A DNA stretch of 5,665 nt. Origin: Pseudomonadota bacterium. GTDB lineage: Bacteria > SAR324 > XYD2-FULL-50-16 > JAHJRI01. Position numbers and translations under genes: made by a program. Under the pieces are notes generated by a model, which saw nothing but the letters and a program-made list of their open reading frames with translations, ran no database searches and was not told the origin of the DNA. The stretch spans positions 1 to 5,665 of the forward strand of contig JAKSDL010000162.1 of the NCBI GenBank assembly GCA_022360105.1, read 5' to 3'. Each line of letters begins with the position of its first letter. Position 1 is the first letter of the stretch. This document shows positions 1 through 5,515 of the stretch, piece by piece.

Positions 1-9
1 ATCAAAATT

Positions 10-14
10 AGGGG
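10..14 (+). promoter_or_regulatory. Ribosome binding site of the DUF362 gene
   Basis: AGGGG lies five bases before the ATG at 20. This supports that ATG as the start, and the twin-arginine motif begins only a few codons later. Only 19 bases of upstream sequence are present, so the promoter is outside the window. Confidence 0.6.
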
Positions 15-19
15 TATAG

Positions 20-1192
20 ATGAAGATTTCACGAAGGGGGTTCCTGATAAAAAGCGCGGAGTTTGCTTGTTTATCTACATTTCTTGGATGTCATCGCAAC
101 TTGTTAGCCGATCAAGGAAAGATGAAAGAACTCAGAATATTACCCGTGGATTATACACCTAATCCATTGCTCTTTTCCAAGCAGTCACCTGTTGTCAGTG
201 TTGTTAAGCTAAACAACAAATGGAGTGAATCCAAGGGAATCAACTATGCCACCGAGAAGGCCCTTGAACTGATCGGGGGAATAAACAACATAACTAAAGA
301 CAAAAACCGCATTCTTTTGAAACCCAACCTGGTAAACCCCAATCCCAGTGATACGACCAATCCAAGAGTCATTGAAGCACTGGCAACCCTGATGAAAGAT
401 GCTGGCAAAGAGGTGTATATTGGAGAAGCAGGAGCAGCATCCGTTCGCAACATAAACACTTCCATACGAGGTTATATCTGCAGAACAACTAACACAGAAG
501 TTCTTGAAGCCATACAAAACGATATTTATAGAGGAACCGGATATGACGAGTTATCTGAAAAGATCGGGGTACCGCTTGTCAATCTCCATGTGGGAGATAT
601 GGTAAAACAAAAGATTTCGGACAATTTTGTTTTCAAAGATATTCATATTCATAAGGCCCTGTCTGATGCAGACCTGGTTTGCTCAGTTCCGATGATGAAA
701 ACCCATGGCTTAGCCAAGGTGACACTGGCCCTTAAAAACATTGGTTTGGGTGCTTTCCCGGGAATGATATACGGAACAGTCAGGTCCCTGGTGCATCAGC
801 AAGGCATCCAGCTGGAGCCGACCGGAACCTCTTCCGTAACGATTGATATGGTAAAAGCCAATAAACTTGGCTTGAGTGTCATTGATGCAACTACTGCCAT
901 GGAAGGACAGGGGCCTTTTACCGGGAGAGGTGGAGAGCTGGTGGATATGAACCTGATCATAGCCAGTACGAATGCATTAGCAGCCGATATGGTGGCTGCC
1001 CGTATAATGGGTTTTAAACCAGCAGAAATTGACACCTTTCATTGGGCCTGGAAGGCCGGAATGAGCCCCTCAACCTTGAATGACATCGAAATTGTCGGGG
1101 AAAAGATAGAAACCGTTCAACAACAATTCAAAAGACCGCGGGTTTATCCATATACAATGATGGCAAATTGGTATGGTCCTCCTTGCGGGTAA
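20..1192 (+). CDS. Tat-exported DUF362 domain protein
   Basis: This 390-residue protein looks complete and belongs to the DUF362 family, whose biochemical role is mostly unknown. The N-terminus carries a twin-arginine signal, SRRGFL at residues 4-9, followed by a short hydrophobic stretch to about residue 23. FLGC ends at Cys24; it resembles a lipobox but has Phe and Leu where Leu and Ala/Ser are usual, so lipid attachment is uncertain. The DUF362 core starts near residue 95 with the family-typical ILLKPN (98-103) and continues with an EAGA segment (136-139), SVPMMKTH (222-229) and a glycine-rich stretch after LALKNIGLG (236-244). I see no CxxCxxC ferredoxin cluster, which some DUF362 proteins carry, so an Fe-S role is not indicated. 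The product is probably folded in the cytoplasm and exported by Tat, possibly with a cofactor; that last point is inference. The next gene-like segment starts about 80 bases after the stop. Family assignment is solid; function is unknown. Confidence 0.88.
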   Translation: MKISRRGFLIKSAEFACLSTFLGCHRNLLADQGKMKELRILPVDYTPNPLLFSKQSPVVSVVKLNNKWSESKGINYATEKALELIGGINNITKDKNRILLKPNLVNPNPSDTTNPRVIEALATLMKDAGKEVYIGEAGAASVRNINTSIRGYICRTTNTEVLEAIQNDIYRGTGYDELSEKIGVPLVNLHVGDMVKQKISDNFVFKDIHIHKALSDADLVCSVPMMKTHGLAKVTLALKNIGLGAFPGMIYGTVRSLVHQQGIQLEPTGTSSVTIDMVKANKLGLSVIDATTAMEGQGPFTGRGGELVDMNLIIASTNALAADMVAARIMGFKPAEIDTFHWAWKAGMSPSTLNDIEIVGEKIETVQQQFKRPRVYPYTMMANWYGPPCG

Positions 1193-1272
1193 TTATAGCT
1201 TCTAGTAAAACAGGTATTATTTCACCAGATTTTGGAAACCATCTAATCTTCCACTCTTCGATTAAGGGTAAA

Positions 1273-1548
1273 TTGAACAACACTATCCATCTTGAAAAAG
1301 TATCATTATCGCCACCCAAAGGATTGTTTGAATTTCTGAAAGACCTTGGGGACGGAGAGAACGCTATTAGTGGGACACTGGTTCATGATGGTTCAATATC
1401 TTTGCAGGAGTATTTACAAGGATCTTGTGATGCTATGGAAGAGCCCAAACTGAAGCCAGGTTATGTTCCTCAAACATTGTACCGGGTTCTAATCGAAAGA
1501 CAACTCCGCCCTAGAGGCGGGAAATCATCAAAAAAAAGGAAACTATGA
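1273..1548 (+). pseudogene. Truncated GNAT acetyltransferase, N-terminal fragment only
   Basis: The frame encodes about 91 residues from a possible TTG start at 1273, preceded by AAGGG at 1264-1268. The frame stays open further upstream to an ATG at 1168 inside the DUF362 gene, but that extension does not look like a domain. The part from LEKVSLSPPKG through DGENAISGT to PGYVPQTLY resembles the N-terminal third of a GNAT subgroup. In that subgroup a PGYVPxT motif is followed by an IRHxLN strand, a GGHIGY strand and the acetyl-CoA loop. None of those later elements is present: after TLYRVLIE the frame runs into a basic tail (RPRGGKSSKKRKL) and stops. Without the acetyl-CoA site it should have no acetyltransferase activity. 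The stop (1546-1548) overlaps the ATG of the next gene by four bases. The family match is from memory of family motifs. A short functional protein is possible but less likely than a 3' deletion. Confidence 0.6.
1537..1540 (+). promoter_or_regulatory. Ribosome binding site of the small membrane protein gene
   Basis: AGGA follows an A-rich run and lies four bases before the ATG at 1545. It sits inside the last codons of the truncated GNAT frame, so that frame's basic C-terminal residues are partly a by-product of the A-rich translation signal. It supports the start of the membrane protein gene. Confidence 0.55.
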
Positions 1549-1835
1549 AAAATATTCAGATCTTAATTAAAATCACCCTGGCATTTGGTTGTGTGACTTT
1601 GTTAATGGCTATTGGCGATTTTCTGGCCTTGAACGATATTTGGCATGACTATGTAAGCAAGGAAGTGATCGAGACATATAGTGCAAACGTATCCAAAGTT
1701 CTACCTGATTGGTCAGCCACAAAACTTGAGTGGAACATGGTTAGAGCAAGTGGATTGGTAAGTTTTATCTACTTCTTTTTTAGCTTATCAACCTTGGTTG
1801 TTTGTTTAAGGTTTTTAAGAAAAAAGGCTGATTAA
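1545..1835 (+). CDS. Small membrane protein with two predicted helices, function unknown
   Basis: The product is 96 residues with two hydrophobic segments, about residues 7-29 and 66-91. They are joined by a polar loop of roughly 35 residues rich in Asp, Glu, Trp and Tyr (DIWHDYVSKE at 31-40). Lys residues at the N-terminus and a basic tail (RFLRKK) suggest that both ends face the cytoplasm and the loop faces outward, by the positive-inside rule. I recall similar small membrane proteins in environmental Bacteroidota but know of no named family or function. The ATG overlaps the stop of the truncated GNAT frame in an ATGA arrangement and has its own AGGA ribosome site, so translational coupling is possible. 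It could be an independent gene that gained its present upstream neighbour through a deletion. No enzyme motif, signal peptidase site or metal ligand pattern is visible. Confidence 0.75.
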   Translation: MKNIQILIKITLAFGCVTLLMAIGDFLALNDIWHDYVSKEVIETYSANVSKVLPDWSATKLEWNMVRASGLVSFIYFFFSLSTLVVCLRFLRKKAD

Positions 1836-2120
1836 ACATATAATTCAAGGTTCGCACTTTCGAATTCAAGTTTCATCTATATCTCTGAGATTTCGAATTT
1901 TGTATCAAAGGTGAAAAGATTACAGGATACAGAACCCGGAATATAGAACAACTAGTGACTCTTTTAGCTCCATTGTCTATATTAACAAGCGATCTCATCG
2001 CAAATGCTTTTATTAAAGTCATTCGCCAGCGACTAACTACCATCCATCCGATTCATTATAAATGAATTTGAGAGAACGAATAGTGCACTTTGAGTAATTA
2101 AATCAATGTGAGAGTTAAAT
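1836..2120 (+). other. Spacer with short repeats and a start-less coding-like frame
   Basis: This stretch of about 285 bases holds no supportable gene. It contains the direct repeat AATTCAAG (1842-1849 and 1863-1870) and the direct repeat TTTCGAATT (1858-1866 and 1891-1899). There are also two small inverted repeats, ATCTC-T-GAGAT (1881-1891 area) and GCGAT-CTC-ATCGC (1989-2001). Neither inverted repeat is followed by a clear T-run, so I do not call a terminator. One frame is open from 1889 to a TGA at 2063-2065, but it lacks any ATG or GTG. The promoter of the S66 gene should lie here; I could not identify a convincing -33/-7 or -35/-10 pair. Confidence 0.4.
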
Positions 2121-3029
2121 TTGAAATTTCCATACAAATTAAAAAAAGGAGATACAGTCGGGCTTTTAGCTCCAAGCAGTCACCAGGCATACGATGCACT
2201 GCATCTTGTGGAGAAAGCCATACCGGTGCTTGAATCGTGGGGGTTGAAAGTCAAACTGCAACCGGGGCATGATCGGAAACACTTTTACCTGGCCGGCACA
2301 GATGAACATCGCGCCAGGTACTTTCAAGAATTCTATTGCAATCCGGAGATCAAAGCCATTTTTATAACCCGCGGTGGTTATGGAGCCTCCCGTTTGTATC
2401 CGCTTTTAGATGACGACCTCATTTCGCGAAATCAAAAAATCATGGTCGGGCTCAGCGATGCCACCAGTCTCTTGTTATACATTCACAAAACTAGTGGTGG
2501 AATTGTTTATCATGGTCCCAATCTCGCGTCCTATCAATTTCACGAATCGCCTTCAAAACACAAGAACCGGGAATCCCTGCACAATAATCTTTTTCAAGAG
2601 GATTTTTTCCCGACCTACCATATATCAACAATTAAGTCTGGTACCGGCAAAGGCAAGTTGATCGGCGGCAATCTCTCTCTCGTTGTGACCACGTTGGGGA
2701 CGCCATACGAAATAGATACCAGGGACAAGGTGCTGTTTCTGGAGGACACAAAAGAGAAGCCGTATCGGATTGACCGCATGTTAACCCATTTGCGAAACGC
2801 AGGAAAATTTGAAAACATTCAAGGTCTTGTCTTTGGCGACATGGTGGGATGTAACAATGATGCCAACCTGTTATGGGATGTAATTGAAGATATGTTCGGG
2901 GAAGCGAACTTTCCAGTGGTAAATGGCCTTCCAGCCGGGCATGGAGAGTTTACCATTACCATGCCGTTTGGCTCGGATGTTGAAATAAACACGGGTGCAA
3001 ATGAACTGAGATTTATACCTTATCAATGA
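2121..3029 (+). CDS. S66 family LD-carboxypeptidase (LdcA/MccF type)
   Basis: This is a 302-residue serine peptidase of family S66. Members are cytoplasmic: LdcA removes the terminal D-alanine from murein tetrapeptides during cell-wall recycling, and MccF cleaves microcin C-type toxins to give immunity. The N-terminal KKGDTVGLLAPSS (8-20) and the RGGYG loop (84-88) are typical. The catalytic triad can be read as Ser112 in GLSDAT, Glu208 in LFLEDTKEKPYRID, and His274 in PAGHGE. There is no signal peptide, and the length of about 300 fits the family. The start is TTG: an in-frame TGA at 2109-2111 lies just upstream, no earlier start exists in this frame, and the family alignment begins almost at once. 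A weak GAGAG (2110-2114) precedes it. The nearby GTG at 2108 is in another frame. No peptidoglycan gene is adjacent, so the choice between cell-wall recycling and peptide detoxification stays open; recycling is the default guess. Confidence 0.93.
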   Translation: MKFPYKLKKGDTVGLLAPSSHQAYDALHLVEKAIPVLESWGLKVKLQPGHDRKHFYLAGTDEHRARYFQEFYCNPEIKAIFITRGGYGASRLYPLLDDDLISRNQKIMVGLSDATSLLLYIHKTSGGIVYHGPNLASYQFHESPSKHKNRESLHNNLFQEDFFPTYHISTIKSGTGKGKLIGGNLSLVVTTLGTPYEIDTRDKVLFLEDTKEKPYRIDRMLTHLRNAGKFENIQGLVFGDMVGCNNDANLLWDVIEDMFGEANFPVVNGLPAGHGEFTITMPFGSDVEINTGANELRFIPYQ

Positions 3030-3060
3030 TAATATATACACTTACTGTTCACGGCTATTC

Positions 3061-3186
3061 ATGGTGCACTTCATAACAGCAGCAAGACTAGGTTGTAAGG
3101 AATCAGTACCCCTCATTTAGAGCGCATATCCGGGAACAGGGGATTCAGCTGCTCGCAAAGCGCTACAATATAATCAAAATAGTTAA
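3061..3186 (+). pseudogene. Possible remnant of a small gene with one in-frame stop
   Basis: An ATG at 3061 opens a 19-codon frame reading MVHFITAARLGCKESVPLI, ended by TAG at 3118-3120. The same frame then stays open for 21 more codons to TAA at 3184-3186, giving SAYPGTGDSAARKALQYNQN and a final S. Both halves have protein-like composition and share one frame, which suggests a short gene interrupted by a nonsense mutation. I do not recognise a family, and open frames of this size occur by chance. There is no good ribosome site before 3061. The rest of the spacer (3030-3237) shows only a CCCCT/AGGGG inverted repeat around 3109-3142, with a long loop. Confidence 0.2.
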
Positions 3187-3223
3187 TATCTGAGTCCATG
3201 AAACACTACTTGCTGCATTGTAC

Positions 3224-3229
3224 GAGAGG
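3224..3229 (+). promoter_or_regulatory. Ribosome binding site of the DUF1801 gene
   Basis: GAGAGG sits eight bases before the ATG at 3238, a normal distance. It favours that ATG over the in-frame ATG at codon 5. Confidence 0.5.
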
Positions 3230-3237
3230 CTAACATT

Positions 3238-3636
3238 ATGAATCGACTCATGCGTTTTCCCGGTTCGGTTAAAAAAGATCCCGCCATCGATGACTGGTTC
3301 AGAGGACATGCGGATGAGTTGGGAATGATTGCCAAGTCCTGGTTTGAAGTGATGCGAAACTGCGGGGAGGATATCCGAGAAATCTTGCATGACGGCCACC
3401 CTACTGTCTGTGTAGCCGACGCAGCCTTTGCTTATGTCAATGTTTTTAAAACCCATGTCAATGTGGGTTTTTTTCACGGCAATCAACTTCCCGATCCGAA
3501 AGGTCTGCTGGAGGGCACCGGCAAGTTTATGCGACATGTGAAACTCAGACCCGAAGCCACCACAGATAGAGAGGCTTTGAAGAAGCTAATAGAAGATGCA
3601 TATGAAGACATGAAAAAACGCCTTGAAGCAGAATAG
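3238..3636 (+). CDS. DUF1801 (YdhG-like, frataxin-fold) protein
   Basis: The product is a complete 132-residue soluble protein of the DUF1801 family (PF08818). The family shares a frataxin-like fold and includes the Bacillus subtilis frataxin homologue Fra (YdhG), linked to iron delivery. Here the N-terminal half is helical (DDWFRGHADELGMIAKSWFEVM region, about 18-39). The sheet core follows, from REILHDGHPTVCV (47-59) through AYVNVFKTHVNVGFF (65-79). A conserved-looking GLLEGTGKFMRHVKLR (89-104) and a charged C-terminal helix (DREALKKLIEDAYEDMKKRLEAE) complete the domain. An iron-related role is inference from a distant homologue; many DUF1801 proteins have no known function. It stands alone, with about 200 bases on each side, so it is probably transcribed separately. 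Confidence 0.85.
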   Translation: MNRLMRFPGSVKKDPAIDDWFRGHADELGMIAKSWFEVMRNCGEDIREILHDGHPTVCVADAAFAYVNVFKTHVNVGFFHGNQLPDPKGLLEGTGKFMRHVKLRPEATTDREALKKLIEDAYEDMKKRLEAE

Positions 3637-3829
3637 TTTTCATTCTTTGATATAAACCACTGATTTTTGAAGGTGTCGGAACGTAAAATTCATTCTTATC
3701 AGTAAAAAATGGTCAACTGTACTTTACAACCATCCAACCAACAGCTGAAGATAAGATAAAGCAATGGTTTCAGTTGCTCCACAATTCCTGTACATAAGCT
3801 GTAACATCATTTAACAGAATAAAACCAAC
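3637..3829 (+). other. Spacer between the DUF1801 and SemiSWEET genes
   Basis: No gene is supportable in this stretch. One frame is open from 3687 to a TAA at about 3798 and reads protein-like near its end (LYFTTIQPTAEDKIKQWFQL), but it lacks a usable start codon. I see no clear terminator hairpin after the DUF1801 stop and no convincing promoter or strong ribosome site before the SemiSWEET ATG. Confidence 0.3.
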
Positions 3830-4093
3830 ATGTTTGAAATAAATACCTTCACATTGATCGGCTTAACGGCCGCCACCTGCACAACAATTTCGTTTTTACC
3901 TCAAGCTGTTCGCGTGATTAGAACCAAACAAACAAGGGATATTTCCTTAAGCATGTACGTTATTTTTTCCTTTGGCACCTTCCTTTGGCTGACCTATGGA
4001 ATCTTAACAAAAGATATCCCTATTATATCGGCCAACGCTATTACCTTTGCTTTAAGTTTCGTCATTCTAACTCTAAAACTTAGGTATAAATAA
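3830..4093 (+). CDS. SemiSWEET sugar transporter (PQ-loop family)
   Basis: This 87-residue membrane protein matches the SemiSWEET (MtN3/saliva) group in length and motifs. SemiSWEETs have three transmembrane helices per chain and act as homodimers that move sugars down their gradient across the inner membrane. Three hydrophobic stretches are visible, about 7-29, 41-59 and 64-84. The PQ motif is at residues 24-25 in SFLPQAVRVIRTK, followed by the usual TRDISLSMY (35-43). Trp53 (in FLWLTYG) and Asn69 (in SANAIT) have the spacing of the sugar-pocket Trp and Asn that I recall from the Leptospira SemiSWEET structure. The start codon is ATG with only a weak upstream purine signal. No sugar-metabolism gene is adjacent, so the substrate cannot be inferred from context. 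Confidence 0.93.
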   Translation: MFEINTFTLIGLTAATCTTISFLPQAVRVIRTKQTRDISLSMYVIFSFGTFLWLTYGILTKDIPIISANAITFALSFVILTLKLRYK

Positions 4094-4124
4094 TAGATTC
4101 ACGTTATGCACCTCCAATTAAAAA

Positions 4125-4177
4125 ACGACTTCGCCTTTGGTAACGCTCGCATGCTCGCTTGCCCTGGGTCGCAATGA
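4125..4177 (-). repeat. GC-rich block resembling a dispersed intergenic repeat
   Basis: Within the AT-rich spacer after the SemiSWEET gene lies a markedly GC-rich block. Read on the minus strand it contains CATTGCGACCC, then GCGAGC twice in tandem with AT between (complement of 4145-4158), then GGCGAAGTCG. This resembles the scattered intergenic elements built around CATTGCGA and GCGAAG units that occur in many bacterial genomes. The resemblance is from memory, and only one copy is present here, so its repeat status cannot be shown. The rest of the spacer (4094-4303) holds no supportable gene. Confidence 0.3.
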
Positions 4178-4291
4178 TCTTGCCTTCAGGGAAATTTGAA
4201 CAGGAACGCAATCAAGTTGGCAGGTACAGGAACAACTCCGATTTCTTTTCATCTAACAACTTAAGGTTTTTTACAGCAGATAATTCTTTAT

Positions 4292-4296
4292 GGAGG
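4292..4296 (+). promoter_or_regulatory. Strong ribosome binding site fixing a TTG start
   Basis: GGAGG lies seven bases before the TTG at 4304, an ideal distance. It decides the start of the GNAT gene. The ATG at 4290-4292 overlaps this site but is in another frame that closes after 15 codons. This is the best Shine-Dalgarno match in the window. Confidence 0.75.
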
Positions 4297-4303
4297 ACCC
4301 GAA

Positions 4304-4864
4304 TTGCATTTTCCTGAGTTTAAAACAGATCGCCTGAATCTAACACAGATAACCAACAACGATACAGATGCCATTTATGAACTTTTTTCGGATCAAAAAG
4401 TTGTTGAGTATTATGATTTCGAAGCTTTCACCGAACATTCCCAGTCCTCGCAATTCATCAGACGTATGCAGGAGCGTTTTGAATTTATGTTTGGCATTCG
4501 ATGGGCAATCCGCTTCAAAGACTCGGATAATCTGATCGGAACTTGCGGTTTCAATTCATGGAATATCAATATGAAATCGACCGTTATCGGATATGACCTA
4601 CATCCAACATTTTGGGGAGAAGGAATCATGACAGAAGCAATCCATCGGATTGCAGTTGAAGCTTTTTATGGAGAGCTGCCCTGCGGTACATTGAACCGCA
4701 TTCAAGCCAATACGGTTCCGGGAAATGCAGCTTCTGAATCTGTGTTACTAAAGGTCGGTTTCAAGGAGGAGGGATTGAGACGGCAAAGTGGGTACTGGAA
4801 GAATCGTTTTCATGATCTAAAATGCTTTGGTTTAATCAAGGATGAATTCAAAAAACATACATAG
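4304..4864 (+). CDS. RimJ/RimL-type GNAT N-acetyltransferase
   Basis: This complete 186-residue enzyme belongs to the GNAT superfamily, in the group that includes ribosomal-protein N-acetyltransferases RimJ and RimL. These transfer acetyl from acetyl-CoA to an amine. The start FPEFKTDRLNLTQI (3-16) is the usual first strand of this group. Strand LIGTCGFNSW (77-86) leads to IGYDLHPTFWGEGIMTEAI (95-113), where WGEG (104-107) is the acetyl-CoA pyrophosphate loop, slightly variant from the common WGKG/A. NRIQANTVPGNAASESVLLK (131-150), then VGFKEEG (151-157), is the C-terminal signature. Substrate cannot be read from sequence; many members modify small molecules or antibiotics rather than ribosomal proteins. 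The start is TTG, supported by GGAGG and by the family alignment. The NTF2-like gene begins 30 bases after the stop, so the two may share a transcript. Confidence 0.94.
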   Translation: MHFPEFKTDRLNLTQITNNDTDAIYELFSDQKVVEYYDFEAFTEHSQSSQFIRRMQERFEFMFGIRWAIRFKDSDNLIGTCGFNSWNINMKSTVIGYDLHPTFWGEGIMTEAIHRIAVEAFYGELPCGTLNRIQANTVPGNAASESVLLKVGFKEEGLRRQSGYWKNRFHDLKCFGLIKDEFKKHT

Positions 4865-4894
4865 CTAGCTAATTGATCTTAAAGAATATTACTC

Positions 4895-5428
4895 ATGACA
4901 AGAGAATACAAAACCATAATTGACAAATACATCAGGGCAAAAGACACAAATAAGCCATATTTATTGGCCGACGTTTTCACAAAATCAGCAAAACTGGATA
5001 TGGTATTGGATACTACTGCCATTTCGTTTCCTTCCAAAGTTGAAGGTGAAGCCAATATTTCCAGAACTTTGGTCTCCGATTTTAACAAGACGTATGAAAA
5101 CATTTACACCATATGTTTTGACGATTCAGTGAAACAGGAAAACAATACCTTGATTTGTAAATGGTTGGTGGGAATGAGCGAAAAAGAAAACGGTTCGGTG
5201 CGAGTCGGATGCGGCCAATACAAATGGCACTTTACTAAAAGTAATATTCCACGAGTACAAACATTATCTATTGTCGTTGGAGAAATGGTGAGTCTTTCGA
5301 GCTACTATCGAACCGACGTTTTGTTTTGGCTGGATAATCTTTCAAGCGTATGGATCAACTCTCAAGAAGCTTTGCAAAGTATGCCCACTATTGAAGATCT
5401 GAAATCAATCCGTCAAATAGTTACATGA
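4895..5428 (+). CDS. NTF2-like (nuclear transport factor 2 family) protein
   Basis: The product is 177 residues, with no signal peptide or membrane segment, so it is probably cytoplasmic. The opening helix (EYKTIIDKYIRAKDTNKP, 4-21), then LLADVFTKSAKLDMVLDT (23-40) and the KVEGEANISRTLVSDFNKTYENIYTIC stretch (48-74), has the helix-then-curved-sheet order of NTF2/SnoaL-like domains. I recall close relatives annotated as nuclear transport factor 2 family proteins that share the YIxAKDTNxPYL, WLVGMSEKE and VRVGCGxYxWHF segments (here 90-98 and 102-113). The C-terminal third (about 120-177) extends beyond a minimal NTF2 fold. Such folds serve as enzymes, binding domains or dimer partners, so no reaction can be assigned. 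The ATG at 4895 follows the GNAT stop by 30 bases; the ribosome site is weak, which suggests co-transcription with the GNAT gene. Confidence 0.82.
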   Translation: MTREYKTIIDKYIRAKDTNKPYLLADVFTKSAKLDMVLDTTAISFPSKVEGEANISRTLVSDFNKTYENIYTICFDDSVKQENNTLICKWLVGMSEKENGSVRVGCGQYKWHFTKSNIPRVQTLSIVVGEMVSLSSYYRTDVLFWLDNLSSVWINSQEALQSMPTIEDLKSIRQIVT

Positions 5429-5515
5429 CAAGATTGAGATTTGAAAGATCCAACAACCATCAACAAGCGTAGGCGAGATCTCTCTATCAAAAGCCAAAAG
5501 ACAGCTAAAAATCAT

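Noticed and set aside
209..517. Minus-strand open frames inside the DUF362 gene and opposite other genes
   Set aside because: They mirror well-supported + strand genes, have low-complexity or cysteine-rich translations and lack ribosome sites.
1506..1520. CCGCC-CTAGA-GGCGG hairpin as a terminator
   Set aside because: It is inside an open frame and is followed by an A-run rather than a T-run. On the other strand there is no gene for it to end.
1989..2001. GCGAT-CTC-ATCGC hairpin as a terminator of the membrane protein gene
   Set aside because: The stem is only five base pairs, lies about 150 bases after the stop and is not followed by a T-run.
3030..4303. Integron cassette array: small same-strand genes with spacers of about 200 bases
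   Set aside because: I searched the spacers by eye for paired RYYYAAC and GTTRRRY core sites. Single matches such as ATCCAAC near 3733 and ATCTAAC near 4251 occur, but no properly spaced partner was found. The closest gene pair has only a 30-base gap, with no room for an attC site. A covariance-model search for attC would settle it.
4144..4317. Open frame of 57 codons (ATG at 4174) running into the GNAT gene
   Set aside because: It has no family-like sequence, no ribosome site, and its end overlaps the well-supported GNAT start in another frame. It is most likely open by chance.
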